Numbered from the stretch's first letter, positions 28,649 to 38,665 are shown. The stretch is DNA of 64,000 nucleotides from Bacillus paralicheniformis (GCF_001042485.2 NZ_LBMN02000018.1:62001-126000); one strand, 5' to 3'. Notes: a model not told the origin generated them from the sequence alone. A program made the numbers and translations.

Positions 28649-29569
28649 ATGAGCGATTGGTATATCATCATAAATCCAAAGGCGGGAAATGCGACGGCCT
28701 TCAGAGTATGGAAATCATTGCAGAAAGACCTTCAAAAGGCAAATATATCGTACCGCTCATTTATGACCCAGCATCCCGGGCATGCTGAAGTGTTGGCAAG
28801 GCAAATATCAACGATGCAGGATGACAGGCTGAAGCGTCTGCTGGTGATCGGCGGGGACGGAACCGTCCATGAAGTGCTCAACGGCTTAGTCAGCTTGCGG
28901 GATATTCAGCTGAGCGTCATCCCGTCGGGCTTAAATAATGATTTTAAACGCGGCTTTGCCGTGAAAAAATCGAATGTCATTAAAGAAATGAAGCGAAAAG
29001 GGCAATCGCTGACCCGGACCTATGCCCTCGGAAGCTTTCATACGAAAGACAGTGAAAACGAACTTTATTTTGCCAATCATCTCAGCCTAGGATTTGATGC
29101 CTGCGCCGTCAAAAAGATGACTGCTTTGCCGAAATGGACGGCTGCTCTCAGGCTGAATCATTTGATTCAGCCACTGATTTTCTTTGTTACGGCGTTTACG
29201 TTTAAACCGTTTGTTCTTTCGTATGAGAATGGGGATGACAAGCGTACGTTTAAAAAAATCTGGTTTGCGTCGGTTTCAAATCACCCCTACTATGGCGGAG
29301 ACATGAAGATTGCACCGAACGCGAATCCGCGGGATGAGTTTTTAGACGTGATCATTATTGAAGACCGCTCCTTATTGAAAAAAGCCGGCCTCTTGTTTGC
29401 AATGATATTCGGCAAACACATCGGTAAAAACGGTGTTACGGCGTTTAAGACGAAAGAAATTTATTTTCATACGAATGAGCGGGTGCTCTTTCAAGCGGAT
29501 GGAGAGGTGATCGGCTGGGCGCCCGTTTTCATCAAAACAGGGACCGAATCTCTTCGGTTAAGAGCATAA
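28649..29569 (+). CDS. ytlR: Diacylglycerol/lipid kinase-like protein
   Basis: A 306-residue member of the DagK/YegS/BmrU lipid kinase family. IINPKAGN lies at the N-terminus, the nucleotide-binding GGDGTVHEVLNG near residue 75, and SGLNNDFKRGF near residue 98. The substrate is unknown. Compared with the usual GTGND motif it reads GLNND, so activity may differ from true diacylglycerol kinases. ATG 28649 is chosen for GGAGAATGG upstream; ATG 28634 lacks a ribosome binding site. It precedes amyX by 26 bases. Confidence 0.85.
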   Translation: MSDWYIIINPKAGNATAFRVWKSLQKDLQKANISYRSFMTQHPGHAEVLARQISTMQDDRLKRLLVIGGDGTVHEVLNGLVSLRDIQLSVIPSGLNNDFKRGFAVKKSNVIKEMKRKGQSLTRTYALGSFHTKDSENELYFANHLSLGFDACAVKKMTALPKWTAALRLNHLIQPLIFFVTAFTFKPFVLSYENGDDKRTFKKIWFASVSNHPYYGGDMKIAPNANPRDEFLDVIIIEDRSLLKKAGLLFAMIFGKHIGKNGVTAFKTKEIYFHTNERVLFQADGEVIGWAPVFIKTGTESLRLRA

Positions 29570-29595
29570 ATCTTTCGAATGAAGGAGAGACTGAG

Positions 29596-31728
29596 ATGCC
29601 GGGTATCAGCCGCCCGTTTGAAGCTTATCTCGATGAAATGAGAACGATCACTGTTTTAGTTCCGAAGAGCCGCGCGTCAAGCTGCAGCCCCCCTTTTCTG
29701 CTTGAAGATGATCAAGGAGGGAAGATAGAGCTTTCGGTAAAAGCGACGGAGGAGCTTGAGGAGAAATTCAAGTATGTTCTCGAAAGCAGCCGCCCCGTTC
29801 CATTCGGAAGAGTTCATAAAGTATGCTGTGAAGAAAGCGTCTGGACAGACCTGCAAATTGGTTCTGTTACGCGAAGTGCGGCGTTTGACAAGGCTTTTTT
29901 TTATGACGGCCGTCTCGGTGCTTTTTATTCAAAAGAGTGTACTTTATTTAAGGTATGGGCGCCGACCGCGAGTACGGCAGCGATCAAGCTGGAGAGCCCT
30001 GATTCGCTTCAAACAAATACTTTTCAAATGATGCGCAGAGAAAAGGGGGTTTTTGAGGTAACGGTCGAAGGCGATCTGAACGGCTGGTCCTATTTATATA
30101 AGCTTTATGTAAACGGGACGCCGTTATTTACAGTCGATCCTTATGCGAAAGCTGTTACGGTAAACGGGGAAAAGGGCGTTGTAATAGATCCTGAGGAAGT
30201 CAAAGTGAAAAAATACCGTGCGCCAAGCCTTCACAGTCCCTGTGATGCGATTATATATGAGGTTCACATCCGCGATTTTTCGATTCATGAAGACAGCGGT
30301 ATGCGCCATAAAGGCAAATATCTTGCTTTTACAGAGGACGGAACTGAAACGTCCGGCGGCTTCTCAACGGGAATTGCCTATTTGAAAGAGCTCGGCGTTA
30401 CCCATATCGAGGTTCTGCCCTTTCACGATTTTGCCGGAGTTGACGAGCTGTCTCCGGACCAATCCTATAATTGGGGCTATAACCCCCTTCATTTTAATGC
30501 GCCTGAAGGAAGCTATTCGCTCGATCCGCAGAACCCCAAAAGCAGAATCACCGAGCTGAAAAAGATGATTCAGACGCTGCACAAACACGGCTTCTCCGTG
30601 ATCATGGATGCCGTATATAATCATGTGTACAAGAGGGAAACATCCCCTTTTGAAAAAACGGTTCCCGGGTATTTTTTCAGACATAATGAATACGGTTTTC
30701 CAGCCGACGGAACAGGCGTCGGAAATGACATTGCATCTGAGCGGCTGATGGTGCGAAAATATATTCTCGATTCTGTCCGCTATTGGCTTGAAGAATATGA
30801 TGTCGACGGAATTCGTTTTGATTTAATGGGCATTCTTGATATTGAAACCGTCCGCCAAATTAGTAAGCTTGCCGAGAATGTGAAGCCGGACGCGCTCCTG
30901 TTCGGAGAAGGCTGGGATTTAAATACCCCGCTTGAAAGCGGGCAAAAAGCAACATTGCAAAATGCCGGGAAAGTTCCGGCGGTCGGTTTTTTTAATGATC
31001 GGTTCAGAAACGCAGTCAAAGGGAGTACATTTGAGCTCGGTGACCGCGGATATGCTTTAGGGGACACTGGAAAAAAAGCTGAGCTTCAACATGGAATTGC
31101 CGGCTCACCGGGATTCTTGCTGCCGCCACAGTCAATCAATTATGCGGAGTGCCATGACAATCATACGTTTTGGGATAAGATGGCCTTCTGTTCGGAAGAA
31201 GATGCCTGCACAAAACGGCTCAGACAAAGGCTCGCGCTGTCGATCGTCCTGCTTTCGCAAGGCGTTCCATTTCTTCATGCCGGGCAGGAATTTTGCCGAA
31301 CAAAGAATGGGGACAGCAACAGCTACAGGTCGGGAGATGGCATCAACAGGCTCGATTGGGAAAAGCGGGCGGAGCTTTGCGAGGACGTCGAATATGTGCG
31401 CCAGCTGATCAGGCTGCGGAGAAGCCATCCCGCTTTTCGTCTGCAAAAAGAGGAGGAAGTCAAGGAACATCTTTCTTTTATGAGCGGTACAGGAGAAGTG
31501 ACGGCCTACAAGCTGAAGAACATTGCAGCATTTGATCCCTGGAACGAAATCATAGTGGTGCATTGTCCGTCTGCAAAAAAGGAAACGCTTGAGCTGCCCG
31601 CCCAGAAACAGTACTTGCTGCACTGCGATCCTTTTACGTTCTTCAATGGGAAGGTTCAAGCGGAAAAAAGGCTTCGGCTGAACGGCATCGGAACCTATGT
31701 TCTATACGAACCAAAAGGGATTTTTTAG
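29596..31728 (+). CDS. amyX: Type I pullulanase (GH13, subfamily 14)
   Basis: A 710-residue debranching enzyme that cuts alpha-1,6 bonds in pullulan, glycogen and limit dextrins. There is no signal peptide, so it works in the cytoplasm. An N-terminal domain and a CBM48 domain (about residues 115-200) precede the catalytic barrel. The type I pullulanase signature YNWGYNP is at about residue 295. GH13 regions are DAVYNH, DGIRFDLMG (nucleophile Asp), FGEGWD (acid Glu) and AECHDNHTF (transition-state Asp). It follows ytlR and ends in a long terminator; the homologous position is conserved in B. subtilis. Confidence 0.95.
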   Translation: MPGISRPFEAYLDEMRTITVLVPKSRASSCSPPFLLEDDQGGKIELSVKATEELEEKFKYVLESSRPVPFGRVHKVCCEESVWTDLQIGSVTRSAAFDKAFFYDGRLGAFYSKECTLFKVWAPTASTAAIKLESPDSLQTNTFQMMRREKGVFEVTVEGDLNGWSYLYKLYVNGTPLFTVDPYAKAVTVNGEKGVVIDPEEVKVKKYRAPSLHSPCDAIIYEVHIRDFSIHEDSGMRHKGKYLAFTEDGTETSGGFSTGIAYLKELGVTHIEVLPFHDFAGVDELSPDQSYNWGYNPLHFNAPEGSYSLDPQNPKSRITELKKMIQTLHKHGFSVIMDAVYNHVYKRETSPFEKTVPGYFFRHNEYGFPADGTGVGNDIASERLMVRKYILDSVRYWLEEYDVDGIRFDLMGILDIETVRQISKLAENVKPDALLFGEGWDLNTPLESGQKATLQNAGKVPAVGFFNDRFRNAVKGSTFELGDRGYALGDTGKKAELQHGIAGSPGFLLPPQSINYAECHDNHTFWDKMAFCSEEDACTKRLRQRLALSIVLLSQGVPFLHAGQEFCRTKNGDSNSYRSGDGINRLDWEKRAELCEDVEYVRQLIRLRRSHPAFRLQKEEEVKEHLSFMSGTGEVTAYKLKNIAAFDPWNEIIVVHCPSAKKETLELPAQKQYLLHCDPFTFFNGKVQAEKRLRLNGIGTYVLYEPKGIF

Positions 31729-31766
31729 TTTTGCTTGACGAAGTTTGGCGTCTAGCGCTAAAATTT

Positions 31767-31815
31767 AAAAGACGGCTATTGTTTAGCACAAATGACTCTC
31801 AATAGCCGTCTTTTT
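31767..31815 (+). terminator. Long-stem terminator after amyX
   Basis: AAAAGACGGCTATTG and CAATAGCCGTCTTTTT form a 15-pair stem with an 18-base loop, then T5. Confidence 0.88.
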
Positions 31816-31915
31816 ATTTAATATAAAGAGACGACAATACAAGCGGTTTGCTGCCCGCTCTAGGGAGCAGATGCTTTTTAAAATCTTTTAATGAAATGAT
31901 GGGTTGAAAATCGAT

Positions 31916-32719
31916 ATGAACTGGTTGGGACAATTACTAGGTAGCGAATGGGAGATTTCCCCCGCAGGAGGAGCTACAGGAGACGCATATTATGCAGAAC
32001 ATAATGGACAGCAGCTTTTTTTAAAGCGCAACAGCTCTCCTTTTTTGGCTGTCCTGTCCGCGGAAGGAATTGTTCCTAAGCTCGTTTGGACAAAACGAAT
32101 GGAAAACGGGGATGTGATTACAGCACAGCACTGGCTCAAGGGAAGAGAACTGAAGCCGAAGGATATGAACAGCCAGGCGGTGGCTGAGATGCTTCGGAAA
32201 ATTCACAGCTCCAAAGAGCTTTTAGACATGCTGAAGAGACTCGGCAAGCAGCCTTTTCAGCCAAGCTCTGTAATCACTCAATTGAAGCAGTTTATCCAGG
32301 CCCGGCAATATCCGATACCGCAGCTTGACCAAGCCCTTTTGTATCTGGAGCACCATCTCGATGATGTACAGTCCGGAGAAAAGGTCGTCTGTCACTGCGA
32401 TGTGAATCATAACAATTGGCTTCTTACAGATCAGAACCAGCTTTATTTAATCGATTGGGATGGAGCGATGATTGCAGACCCCGCGATCGATCTGGGGCCG
32501 CTTCTTTATCATTACGTTGAAGAGCGGGAATGGGGAAGCTGGCTCGAACGCTACGGCTCTTCGTTAACGGACAATCTCAGGCTGAGAATGGCCTGGTACG
32601 TATTGGCGGAAAAAGCAATGACAACACTCTGGCAAGAAGCGAAAGGCAATCAGGAAGGCTTTCACCAAGGGCTGGAACAGCTTCACGCATTAATGAAGCG
32701 TCTCGCCGGAGCTTCATGA
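31916..32719 (+). CDS. ytmP: Phosphotransferase of the aminoglycoside/choline kinase family
   Basis: A 267-residue APH/choline kinase-like protein. The Brenner motif VVCHCDVNHNNWLL (catalytic Asp in HCD) is near residue 160, followed by LIDWDGAMIADPAIDLG, the metal-binding DWD. The N-terminal lobe carries LFLKRNSSPF with the ATP-binding lysine. The substrate is unknown. I use ATG 31916; an in-frame TTG at 31904 exists and neither has a strong ribosome binding site. Its stop shares the palindrome TCATGA with the stop of the convergent ytzH, and no terminator follows until 33063. Confidence 0.85.
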   Translation: MNWLGQLLGSEWEISPAGGATGDAYYAEHNGQQLFLKRNSSPFLAVLSAEGIVPKLVWTKRMENGDVITAQHWLKGRELKPKDMNSQAVAEMLRKIHSSKELLDMLKRLGKQPFQPSSVITQLKQFIQARQYPIPQLDQALLYLEHHLDDVQSGEKVVCHCDVNHNNWLLTDQNQLYLIDWDGAMIADPAIDLGPLLYHYVEEREWGSWLERYGSSLTDNLRLRMAWYVLAEKAMTTLWQEAKGNQEGFHQGLEQLHALMKRLAGAS

Positions 32720-32992
32720 AAATGAGCCGATATCTTCCACCCATTGTGTGAGATGATCCTGGTGTTCCTGAATGTGGCTGTTGATTGAAGCGGACGATTT
32801 TCCCCTCTGGCTGTACAAATAAATGTCTTCGAGAACGCCTTTCAGGCCGGCGTCAAGATTCGTATTTGCCATTAAAGACTTGATAATCCGCTCCATCTGT
32901 TCGCACTCAGCGACGGTTCCGGTGCAGTCTGCCTGATGGTCTGAGAGAATATCTTTTAATAGATGAATCTGATTTTGCTGATTTAAGCCCAT
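32714..32992 (-). CDS. ytzH: YtzH-like protein
   Basis: A 92-residue helical cytoplasmic protein of the YtzH family (unknown function). Recognisable blocks are LLKDILSDHQADC near the start and WVEDIGSFS at the C-terminus. The start at 32992 (MGLNQQNQ) gives the B. subtilis length and has GAAGGGAAG upstream; the frame is open to 33013. It is fully covered by the likely 3' extension of the ytmP transcript on the other strand. Confidence 0.8.
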   Translation of the reverse strand: MGLNQQNQIHLLKDILSDHQADCTGTVAECEQMERIIKSLMANTNLDAGLKGVLEDIYLYSQRGKSSASINSHIQEHQDHLTQWVEDIGSFS

Positions 32993-33062
32993 AATATTGG
33001 CACTTCCCTTCATTCTCGGAGTATATGGATTAAAATGTTCAGAAAGCTGTAATTTATACGCG

Positions 33063-33094
33063 AAAGACCCGGAGGCCGATCTTCGGTCTTTTTT
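33063..33094 (+). terminator. Plus-strand terminator lying beyond the antisense gene ytzH
   Basis: AAAGACCCGGAG and CTTCGGTCTTT form a stem of about 11 pairs with a six-base loop, followed by T6 on the plus strand only. The nearest plus-strand gene upstream is ytmP, with ytzH lying antisense between. Confidence 0.75.
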
Positions 33095-33172
33095 GCTTTG
33101 GAAGAGGCCTTGCGGGATTCCGGGATTTCATGGTATGTTGTAAGACGATATAACAAATAGAGGTGTAAGTAC

Positions 33173-33814
33173 ATGCGAATGCGTCACAAGCCTTGGGCGG
33201 ATGACTACCTGGCTGAAAACTCTCATATTGTGATCAGCGAGCCGTCTCAATGTAAAGGGAAATGGCATTCCATTTTTGGAAATGACAACCCGATCCACAT
33301 CGAAGTAGGAACCGGAAAAGGGCAATTTATTTCAGGAATGGCCCTGCAAAATCCGGATGTAAACTATATCGGAATCGAATTATTTAAAAGCGTCATCGTA
33401 ACCGCTGTTGATAAAGTAAAGCAGACAGAGGCGCCGAATGTAAAGCTTTTGAACATTAATGCCAATATGCTTTCAGACGTTTTTGCAGATGGGGAGGTCG
33501 ACCGGGTCTATTTGAATTTTTCCGACCCGTGGCCGAAAAAACGCCATGCAAAGCGCCGTCTGACCAATCAAGCGTTCTTGAAAAAGTATGAGCAGGTGCT
33601 CGGAGGCGAGGGAGCGATTCATTTCAAAACCGATAACCGCGGGTTATTTGAGTACTCCCTTACCAGTTTTTCCGAATACGGACTCGTTTTGACGTTCGTC
33701 AGCCTTGACCTGCATCAAAGCGATTTTCAAGGAAACGTGATGACCGAATACGAAGAAAAGTTCGCCGCTAAAGGCCAGCCGATCTACAGAGTAGAAGCTG
33801 AATGGCGAACATAA
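33173..33814 (+). CDS. trmB: tRNA (guanine-N7)-methyltransferase
   Basis: A 213-residue SAM-dependent methyltransferase that makes m7G46 in tRNA variable loops. The SAM-binding motif EVGTGKGQF is near residue 45. The TrmB signature [16 protein letters not shown] is near residue 118, and [12 protein letters not shown] near residue 150. The length equals that of B. subtilis YtmQ. The ATG has a weak GAGGTG site upstream. It is followed immediately by a strong terminator and stands alone, although a gene for a lactonase lies just downstream. Confidence 0.95.
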   Translation: MRMRHKPWADDYLAENSHIVISEPSQCKGKWHSIFGNDNPIHIEVGTGKGQFISGMALQNPDVNYIGIELFKSVIVTAVDKVKQTEAPNVKLLNINANMLSDVFADGEVDRVYLNFSDPWPKKRHAKRRLTNQAFLKKYEQVLGGEGAIHFKTDNRGLFEYSLTSFSEYGLVLTFVSLDLHQSDFQGNVMTEYEEKFAAKGQPIYRVEAEWRT

Positions 33815-33848
33815 AAAAAACAGACTGCTTCCGGCGGTCTGTTTTTTT
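33814..33848 (+). terminator. Terminator after trmB
   Basis: AAAACAGACTGC and GCGGTCTGTTTT, with a bulge, form the stem; T7 follows. It begins at the trmB stop. Confidence 0.85.
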
Positions 33849-33907
33849 GCTTTCAAATGAAGCTTCGGGTTGCGTTTTTTGCTACGATAGGAGAAGGAGG
33901 GATGATC

Positions 33908-34753
33908 ATGGAAACTTTAACAATCGGACGAATCAAGCTGACATGGCTGAACGGAGGCGTCACACACATGGACGGAGGCGCCATGTTCGGCGTTGTGCCC
34001 AAGCCGCTTTGGTCTAAAAAGTATGACGTCAATGAGAAAAATCAGATCGAACTGAGAACAGACCCTATACTTGTTCAGAAAGACGGCACAAATTTGCTGA
34101 TCGATTCCGGTATCGGACGCGGCAAACTGACGGATAAGCAGAAACGAAATTACGGGGTCACCGAAGAATCGTCAATTGCTGACTCGTTAAAAGCACTCGG
34201 GCTCTCAACGGAAGATATCAACGCCGTTCTGATGACACATCTCCATTTTGACCATGCATGCGGATTGACGCGCTATGAGGGAGAAAGCCTTGTTTCCGTG
34301 TTTCCGAATGCAGCGATTTACACGTCTGCGATCGAATGGGAAGAGATGAGAAATCCGAATATCCGCTCGAAAAATACATATTGGAAAGAAAACTGGGAAG
34401 CAGTTCAGCATCAAGTGAGGACCTTCGATGAGAAGCTCGAAGTTTTGCCGGGAATTACGATGCATCATACAGGCGGCCACAGCGACGGTCATTCCGTGAT
34501 CGTTCTTGAGGATGCCGGCGAAACGGCCCTTCATATGGCTGATATTATGCCGACGCATGCCCATCAGAATCCTCTCTGGGTGTTGGCGTACGACGATTAT
34601 CCGATGACATCGATTGCGGCGAAGCAAGCATGGCAGGCGAAAGCCGCCGAGAAAAACGCCTGGTACATTTTTTACCATGACGCCATTTATAGGGCATTAA
34701 AATGGGATGAAAACGGCGAAATTGCAGAGTCAGTAAAGAGAGAAAGGCGCTAA
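33908..34753 (+). CDS. ytnP: Metallo-beta-lactamase-fold lactonase
   Basis: A 281-residue lactonase of the MBL superfamily. The metal-binding motif is [11 protein letters not shown] near residue 110, with further ligands in TGGHSDGHS near residue 196, ADIMPTHAH near residue 216 and a late HD. B. subtilis YtnP was reported to inactivate acyl-homoserine lactones and to block signalling and streptomycin production in Streptomyces. ATG 33908 fits AAGGAGGG seven bases upstream and gives the known 281-residue length; upstream ATGs at 33857 and 33902 are poorer. The protein is cytoplasmic. Confidence 0.9.
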   Translation: METLTIGRIKLTWLNGGVTHMDGGAMFGVVPKPLWSKKYDVNEKNQIELRTDPILVQKDGTNLLIDSGIGRGKLTDKQKRNYGVTEESSIADSLKALGLSTEDINAVLMTHLHFDHACGLTRYEGESLVSVFPNAAIYTSAIEWEEMRNPNIRSKNTYWKENWEAVQHQVRTFDEKLEVLPGITMHHTGGHSDGHSVIVLEDAGETALHMADIMPTHAHQNPLWVLAYDDYPMTSIAAKQAWQAKAAEKNAWYIFYHDAIYRALKWDENGEIAESVKRERR

Positions 34754-34781
34754 GCTATTTTGGTGAATGGTTTGCTTTGTA

Positions 34782-34802
34782 GTTATCCATCCTAAGGATA
34801 AC
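34782..34802. promoter_or_regulatory. Inverted repeat upstream of malS
   Basis: GTTATCC and GGATAAC, seven pairs around a seven-base centre, end 24 bases before the malS start. It has no proper T tract (TAACTTTT follows), so it is either a weak terminator of ytnP or an operator. Confidence 0.4.
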
Positions 34803-34826
34803 TAACTTTTGAAAGGAAGACGACGG

Positions 34827-36524
34827 GTGAGCCACAATAATCTGAATGAACAAGTGATCGAGACGCAATTAAGAGGATTTGAAGTCCTTGCAACGCCCCT
34901 GCTGAACAAAGGGGTTGCCTTCCCTCCGGAGGAAAGGGAAGCTCTCGGCTTGACAGGATTGCTTCCTCCCAAGGTGCTGACGCTTGAAGAACAGGCAAAA
35001 CGGGCGTATAAACAGTTCCAATCACAACCTGATGACTTGAGCAAAAACGTCTATTTAACGGCGCTTCATGACCGAAATGAAGTGCTGTTCTACAGGCTTC
35101 TGAACGACCATATGACAGAAATGCTGCCGATTGTTTATACCCCGACTGTCGGAACGGCAATCCAGCAATACAGCCATGAATACAGAAAGCCGCGGGGGCT
35201 GTTTTTGTCGGTTAATGACCCTGAAGGCATGAAAACGGCATTTGAAAATCTGGCCGCTAAAAAAAGCCGGATCGATTTGATTGTGGCCACTGATGCTGAA
35301 GGGATTCTCGGAATCGGGGATTGGGGAGTCGGAGGCATCGCCATTTCGATCGGAAAGCTTGCCGTTTATACTGCGGCTGCGGGCATCGATCCTAACAAGG
35401 TCCTTCCCGTTGTCATTGATGCGGGGACGAACCAGGAAAGGCTTCTCAATGATCCGCTTTATGTCGGGAATCAGCATTCAAGAATCAGAGGCGAGCGTTA
35501 TGAATCGTTTATTGATCAATACGTTCAAATCGCAACCGAGACGTTTCCGGGCGTTTTGCTGCATTGGGAAGATTTCGGAACGCAAAATGCACGTCAGATT
35601 TTAAAAAAATACAAAGACAAAATTTGCACCTTTAACGACGACATTCAAGGCACAGGAGCAGTCACCCTTGCAGCGGTGCTTGCGGCCGTCAAAATATCGA
35701 AAATGCCCCTAAAAGATCATAAAGTGGTCATATTCGGAGCGGGGACGGCCGGGATCGGCAACGCAGAGCAAATTCGCGCCGCTCTTGTTCAAGAGGGGGT
35801 GTCGGAAGAGGAATCATACCGCCGTTTTTGGTGTGTTGACCGGAACGGTTTGCTGACAGATGATATGAACGACTTGCAGGACATTCAAAAGCCGTATGCA
35901 CGGCCTGCCGACGAGGTCAAAGACTTTAGCCGGAACGGCCCGGGGGATACAATCGATCTGCTTGAGGTGGTAAAACAAGTGCAGCCTACCATTTTGATTG
36001 GAACCTCTACTGTATCGGGCGCATTTACAGAAGAAATCGTAAAAGAAATGGCAAAGCATGTGAAACGGCCGGCTATATTTCCGATGTCCAATCCGACGCC
36101 GTTATCTGAAGCAAGACCAGAAGATTTGATCAAATGGACGGAAGGGCGGGCGCTCGTCGCCACAGGAAGCCCGTTTGCGCCTGTCGATTACAACGGCACC
36201 CGTTATGCGATCGGCCAGGCGAACAATGCCTTTGTATTCCCCGGTCTCGGTCTCGGAACGCTCGTATCAAAAGCAAGGCTGATTACGGACAACATGTTTT
36301 ACGCCAGCGCAGCTGCGATCGCGGGTATGGTTGACATCGGACGGCCCGGCGCAGCGCTCCTTCCGGAGGTTGAGGATTTGCGCACGGTTTCCGCAACAGT
36401 GGCAACGGCTGTCATTAAAGCAGCCATAAAAGACGGAGTTGCAGAAAATGAGCCGGGCGATGTGATTCAAGCTGTACAGGATGCGATGTGGCATCCGGTC
36501 TACCGGCCGATTCGCGCCATTTAA
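34827..36524 (+). CDS. malS: NAD-dependent malic enzyme
   Basis: A 565-residue malic enzyme of the large, eukaryote-like type, decarboxylating malate to pyruvate. Family motifs: the catalytic tyrosine in [17 protein letters not shown] near residue 105, the NAD-binding [13 protein letters not shown] near residue 305, metal-binding residues in [12 protein letters not shown] near residue 268, and [10 protein letters not shown] near residue 420. The start is GTG at 34827, eight bases after GAAAGGAAG. In B. subtilis MalS is one of several malic enzymes and favours NAD. It ends in a strong terminator that also serves ytzB. Confidence 0.94.
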   Translation: MSHNNLNEQVIETQLRGFEVLATPLLNKGVAFPPEEREALGLTGLLPPKVLTLEEQAKRAYKQFQSQPDDLSKNVYLTALHDRNEVLFYRLLNDHMTEMLPIVYTPTVGTAIQQYSHEYRKPRGLFLSVNDPEGMKTAFENLAAKKSRIDLIVATDAEGILGIGDWGVGGIAISIGKLAVYTAAAGIDPNKVLPVVIDAGTNQERLLNDPLYVGNQHSRIRGERYESFIDQYVQIATETFPGVLLHWEDFGTQNARQILKKYKDKICTFNDDIQGTGAVTLAAVLAAVKISKMPLKDHKVVIFGAGTAGIGNAEQIRAALVQEGVSEEESYRRFWCVDRNGLLTDDMNDLQDIQKPYARPADEVKDFSRNGPGDTIDLLEVVKQVQPTILIGTSTVSGAFTEEIVKEMAKHVKRPAIFPMSNPTPLSEARPEDLIKWTEGRALVATGSPFAPVDYNGTRYAIGQANNAFVFPGLGLGTLVSKARLITDNMFYASAAAIAGMVDIGRPGAALLPEVEDLRTVSATVATAVIKAAIKDGVAENEPGDVIQAVQDAMWHPVYRPIRAI

Positions 36525-36555
36525 AAAATGCGGCCATTTCAGGCCGCATTTTTTT
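36525..36555. terminator. Bidirectional terminator between malS and ytzB
   Basis: AAATGCGGCC and GGCCGCATTT form a ten-pair stem with a six-base loop and A/T tracts on both sides. Confidence 0.9.
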
Positions 36556-36559
36556 GATG

Positions 36560-36874
36560 CTATGCTGCGGTATCAATCACATCTACGATCATGCCTGTCT
36601 TCGCATCAACCATGACTTCGTACTGTTCAAGCTCTCCGAAAGCAGAACGTGTAATGCCTGTTTTGTACACCATGACGGTTTCGCCGTTTACGGTATAGGC
36701 TTCCGGAACGGTATATATCCATGAACCGTCGATCGGGCCTCTCTGTTTAAAAGCGGACTTGACGATGCGCAGCGCTTTTTCAGAAGAAATGTAAGGCTGC
36801 ATGACATATTGTTTGACAACAACGGCCGCGGCAATGCCGATGCCGGCCCCAAGAAGAAAATGGCGCAGTTTCAT
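36560..36874 (-). CDS. ytzB: Small membrane-anchored PepSY-like protein
   Basis: A 104-residue protein with a single N-terminal transmembrane helix (about residues 5-22, [15 protein letters not shown]) and an extracellular PepSY-like domain ending in [15 protein letters not shown]. Such domains are thought to modulate peptidases or bind ligands; the actual role of YtzB is unknown. The start ATG 36874 has GGAGGTG eight bases upstream; the frame is open further but without better signals. It is convergent with malS and divergent from ytoP. Confidence 0.85.
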   Translation of the reverse strand: MKLRHFLLGAGIGIAAAVVVKQYVMQPYISSEKALRIVKSAFKQRGPIDGSWIYTVPEAYTVNGETVMVYKTGITRSAFGELEQYEVMVDAKTGMIVDVIDTAA

Positions 36875-37010
36875 CTTTTCAGCACCTCCAAAGCTTGTTT
36901 TTTTCATTATACAGAACATGTCCGTCCGTGTTAAGGATGGGCTCTCTTCTGGAAACACATCGCACACTTATGTAAAATGTAGAGAGATACATAAGAAAAG
37001 AGGGAAACAG

Positions 37011-38084
37011 ATGAATCAGGAAACGAGAACGCTTTTTCAAACGTTGACGGAGCTCCCCGGCGCCCCGGGAAATGAACATCTAGTCCGCCGTTTCATGAAA
37101 AAAGAGCTTGAAAAATATGCTGATGAGATCCTCCAGGACAGACTGGGAAGCGTGTTCGGCGTTAAACATGGACCTGAAGACAGTCCGAAAATTATGGTGG
37201 CCGGCCATATGGATGAAGTGGGATTTATGGTGACATCAATCACTGACAACGGACTGCTTCGGTTTCAAACACTGGGCGGCTGGTGGAGCCAGGTTTTATT
37301 GGCTCAGCGGGTGGAAATCCATACGGACAACGGGCCGATCCCCGGCGTCATCGCGAGCACGCCTCCTCATCTTTTAACAGATGAGCAGAGGAGACGTCCA
37401 ATGGATATCAAAAACATGATGATTGATATTGGTGCGGATGACAGGGAAGATGCCGAACGCATCGGTGTCAAACCAGGCCAGCAAATCGTGCCGATCTGTC
37501 CGTTTACCCCGATGGCAAATGAAAAGAAGATCATGGCGAAAGCATGGGATAACCGCTACGGCTGCGGACTCAGCATTGAGTTGCTGAAAGAACTGCAAGG
37601 AGCAGAACTTCCGAACACGCTTTACTCAGGCGCGACCGTTCAGGAAGAGCTCGGCACAAGAGGTGCGCAAACTGCGGCCAATATGATACAGCCTGACTTG
37701 TTTTTCGCGCTTGACGCAAGTCCGGCAAACGATGCGAGCGGCGACAAAAATCAATTTGGCCAGCTCGGCAAAGGGGTGTTGTTAAGGATTTTCGACCGGA
37801 CGATGGTGACGCACAGCGAAATGAGAAATTTTGTGCTGGATACGGCAGAGACTCATGACATCCCGTATCAATATTTTGTTTCCCCTGGAGGAACCGATGC
37901 CGGTCGTGTTCACATCTCAAATGAAGGCGTTCCTTCGGCCGTGATCGGCATTTGTTCAAGATATATCCATACATCTGCTTCCATTATCCACGTTGATGAC
38001 TACCTTGCTGCAAAAGAATTGCTGCTCAAGCTTGTCAAAGCTTGCGACAGTTCTGCCGTACAATCGATTTTGCGAAATGATTGA
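37011..38084 (+). CDS. ytoP: M42 family aminopeptidase
   Basis: A 357-residue metallo-aminopeptidase of the M42 (glutamyl aminopeptidase/FrvX) family, often misnamed endoglucanase. Metal-site motifs are [11 protein letters not shown] near residue 63, AWDNRYGCG near residue 180, [12 protein letters not shown] near residue 207 (catalytic Glu pair) and [11 protein letters not shown] near residue 290. Members form large tetrahedral dodecamers in the cytoplasm and trim peptides. ATG 37011 has AGAGGGAA upstream; the longer frame from 36801 overlaps ytzB and is not used. Confidence 0.92.
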   Translation: MNQETRTLFQTLTELPGAPGNEHLVRRFMKKELEKYADEILQDRLGSVFGVKHGPEDSPKIMVAGHMDEVGFMVTSITDNGLLRFQTLGGWWSQVLLAQRVEIHTDNGPIPGVIASTPPHLLTDEQRRRPMDIKNMMIDIGADDREDAERIGVKPGQQIVPICPFTPMANEKKIMAKAWDNRYGCGLSIELLKELQGAELPNTLYSGATVQEELGTRGAQTAANMIQPDLFFALDASPANDASGDKNQFGQLGKGVLLRIFDRTMVTHSEMRNFVLDTAETHDIPYQYFVSPGGTDAGRVHISNEGVPSAVIGICSRYIHTSASIIHVDDYLAAKELLLKLVKACDSSAVQSILRND

Positions 38085-38086
38085 AC

Positions 38087-38126
38087 AAAGAGACCCTGTG
38101 CCGCTTTACGCACAGGGTCTCTTTTT
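38087..38126 (+). terminator. Terminator after ytoP
   Basis: AAAGAGACCCTGTG and CACAGGGTCTCTTT form a 14-pair stem with a ten-base loop, followed by more T. It may also act for the convergent ytoQ. Confidence 0.9.
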
Positions 38127-38136
38127 GATGATACAG

Positions 38137-38583
38137 CTACCGGCTTTCAAATACGTACGACAACGATTTAATCGCCTGATTGACAGTTTCTACGGTAATG
38201 TTCGCTTTGTTTGACAGTTCTTTTAACGGATGATGGAGTGACTCAGGACGGATGATGATCAGCGGCTTGCCTTTGGCAATCGCGTATGAAGCATCCATCG
38301 CCGTGTTCCATTGCTTGTATTTTTCCCCGAAAAGAGCGATGACCACATCCGCTTTGTTCATTAAAACGGAAGTTCGAAAATTATTCAAATCCGAGGCTGC
38401 ATCATCTTTCGCGATCGAATCAGCCTGCTTGCCCATAATTTCTTCACCGATGTTGTCGGAGCGGTCGTGATTTTCCATCGGTCCGACAAACGTGATCGGC
38501 AGCTTGAGCGATTTTGCTTTTTCCTTCACTTCTTCACGCCAATTGCTATGTATTTCTCCGGCAAGATAAACGATAAATTCCAT
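38137..38583 (-). CDS. ytoQ: YtoQ family protein (nucleoside deoxyribosyltransferase-like fold)
   Basis: A 148-residue protein of the YtoQ family. It starts EFIVYLAGEIHSNWREE, includes FVGPMENHDRSD near residue 34, and has DVVIALFGEKYKQWN near residue 80, which resemble the fold of nucleoside 2-deoxyribosyltransferases. The biochemical function is unknown. The ATG has GGAGGAG upstream. A good sigma-B-type promoter is visible 55 bases upstream, so it may belong to the general stress response here. Confidence 0.88.
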   Translation of the reverse strand: MEFIVYLAGEIHSNWREEVKEKAKSLKLPITFVGPMENHDRSDNIGEEIMGKQADSIAKDDAASDLNNFRTSVLMNKADVVIALFGEKYKQWNTAMDASYAIAKGKPLIIIRPESLHHPLKELSNKANITVETVNQAIKSLSYVFESR

Positions 38584-38639
38584 ACATACTCCTCCTGACT
38601 GTCATGGGATCACGGCGCAAGGCGCCTTAACGGATATTT

Positions 38640-38665
38640 TTACCCTATTACTTACCATGTTAAAC
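38640..38665 (-). promoter_or_regulatory. Candidate sigma-B promoter of ytoQ
   Basis: On the minus strand GTTTAA, 14 bases, GGGTAA: an exact -35 and 5 of 6 at the -10 (consensus GTTTAA, 12-14 bases, GGGTAT). It leaves a 5' leader of about 50 bases. Confidence 0.55.

Noticed and set aside
34782-34802. Terminator call for the inverted repeat before malS
   Set aside because: The stem is AT-rich and no adequate T run follows, so I list it only as an inverted repeat of uncertain role.
36801-37010. N-terminal extension of ytoP
   Set aside because: The open frame runs back through ytzB on the other strand and lacks a ribosome binding site; ATG 37011 has one and gives the family length.
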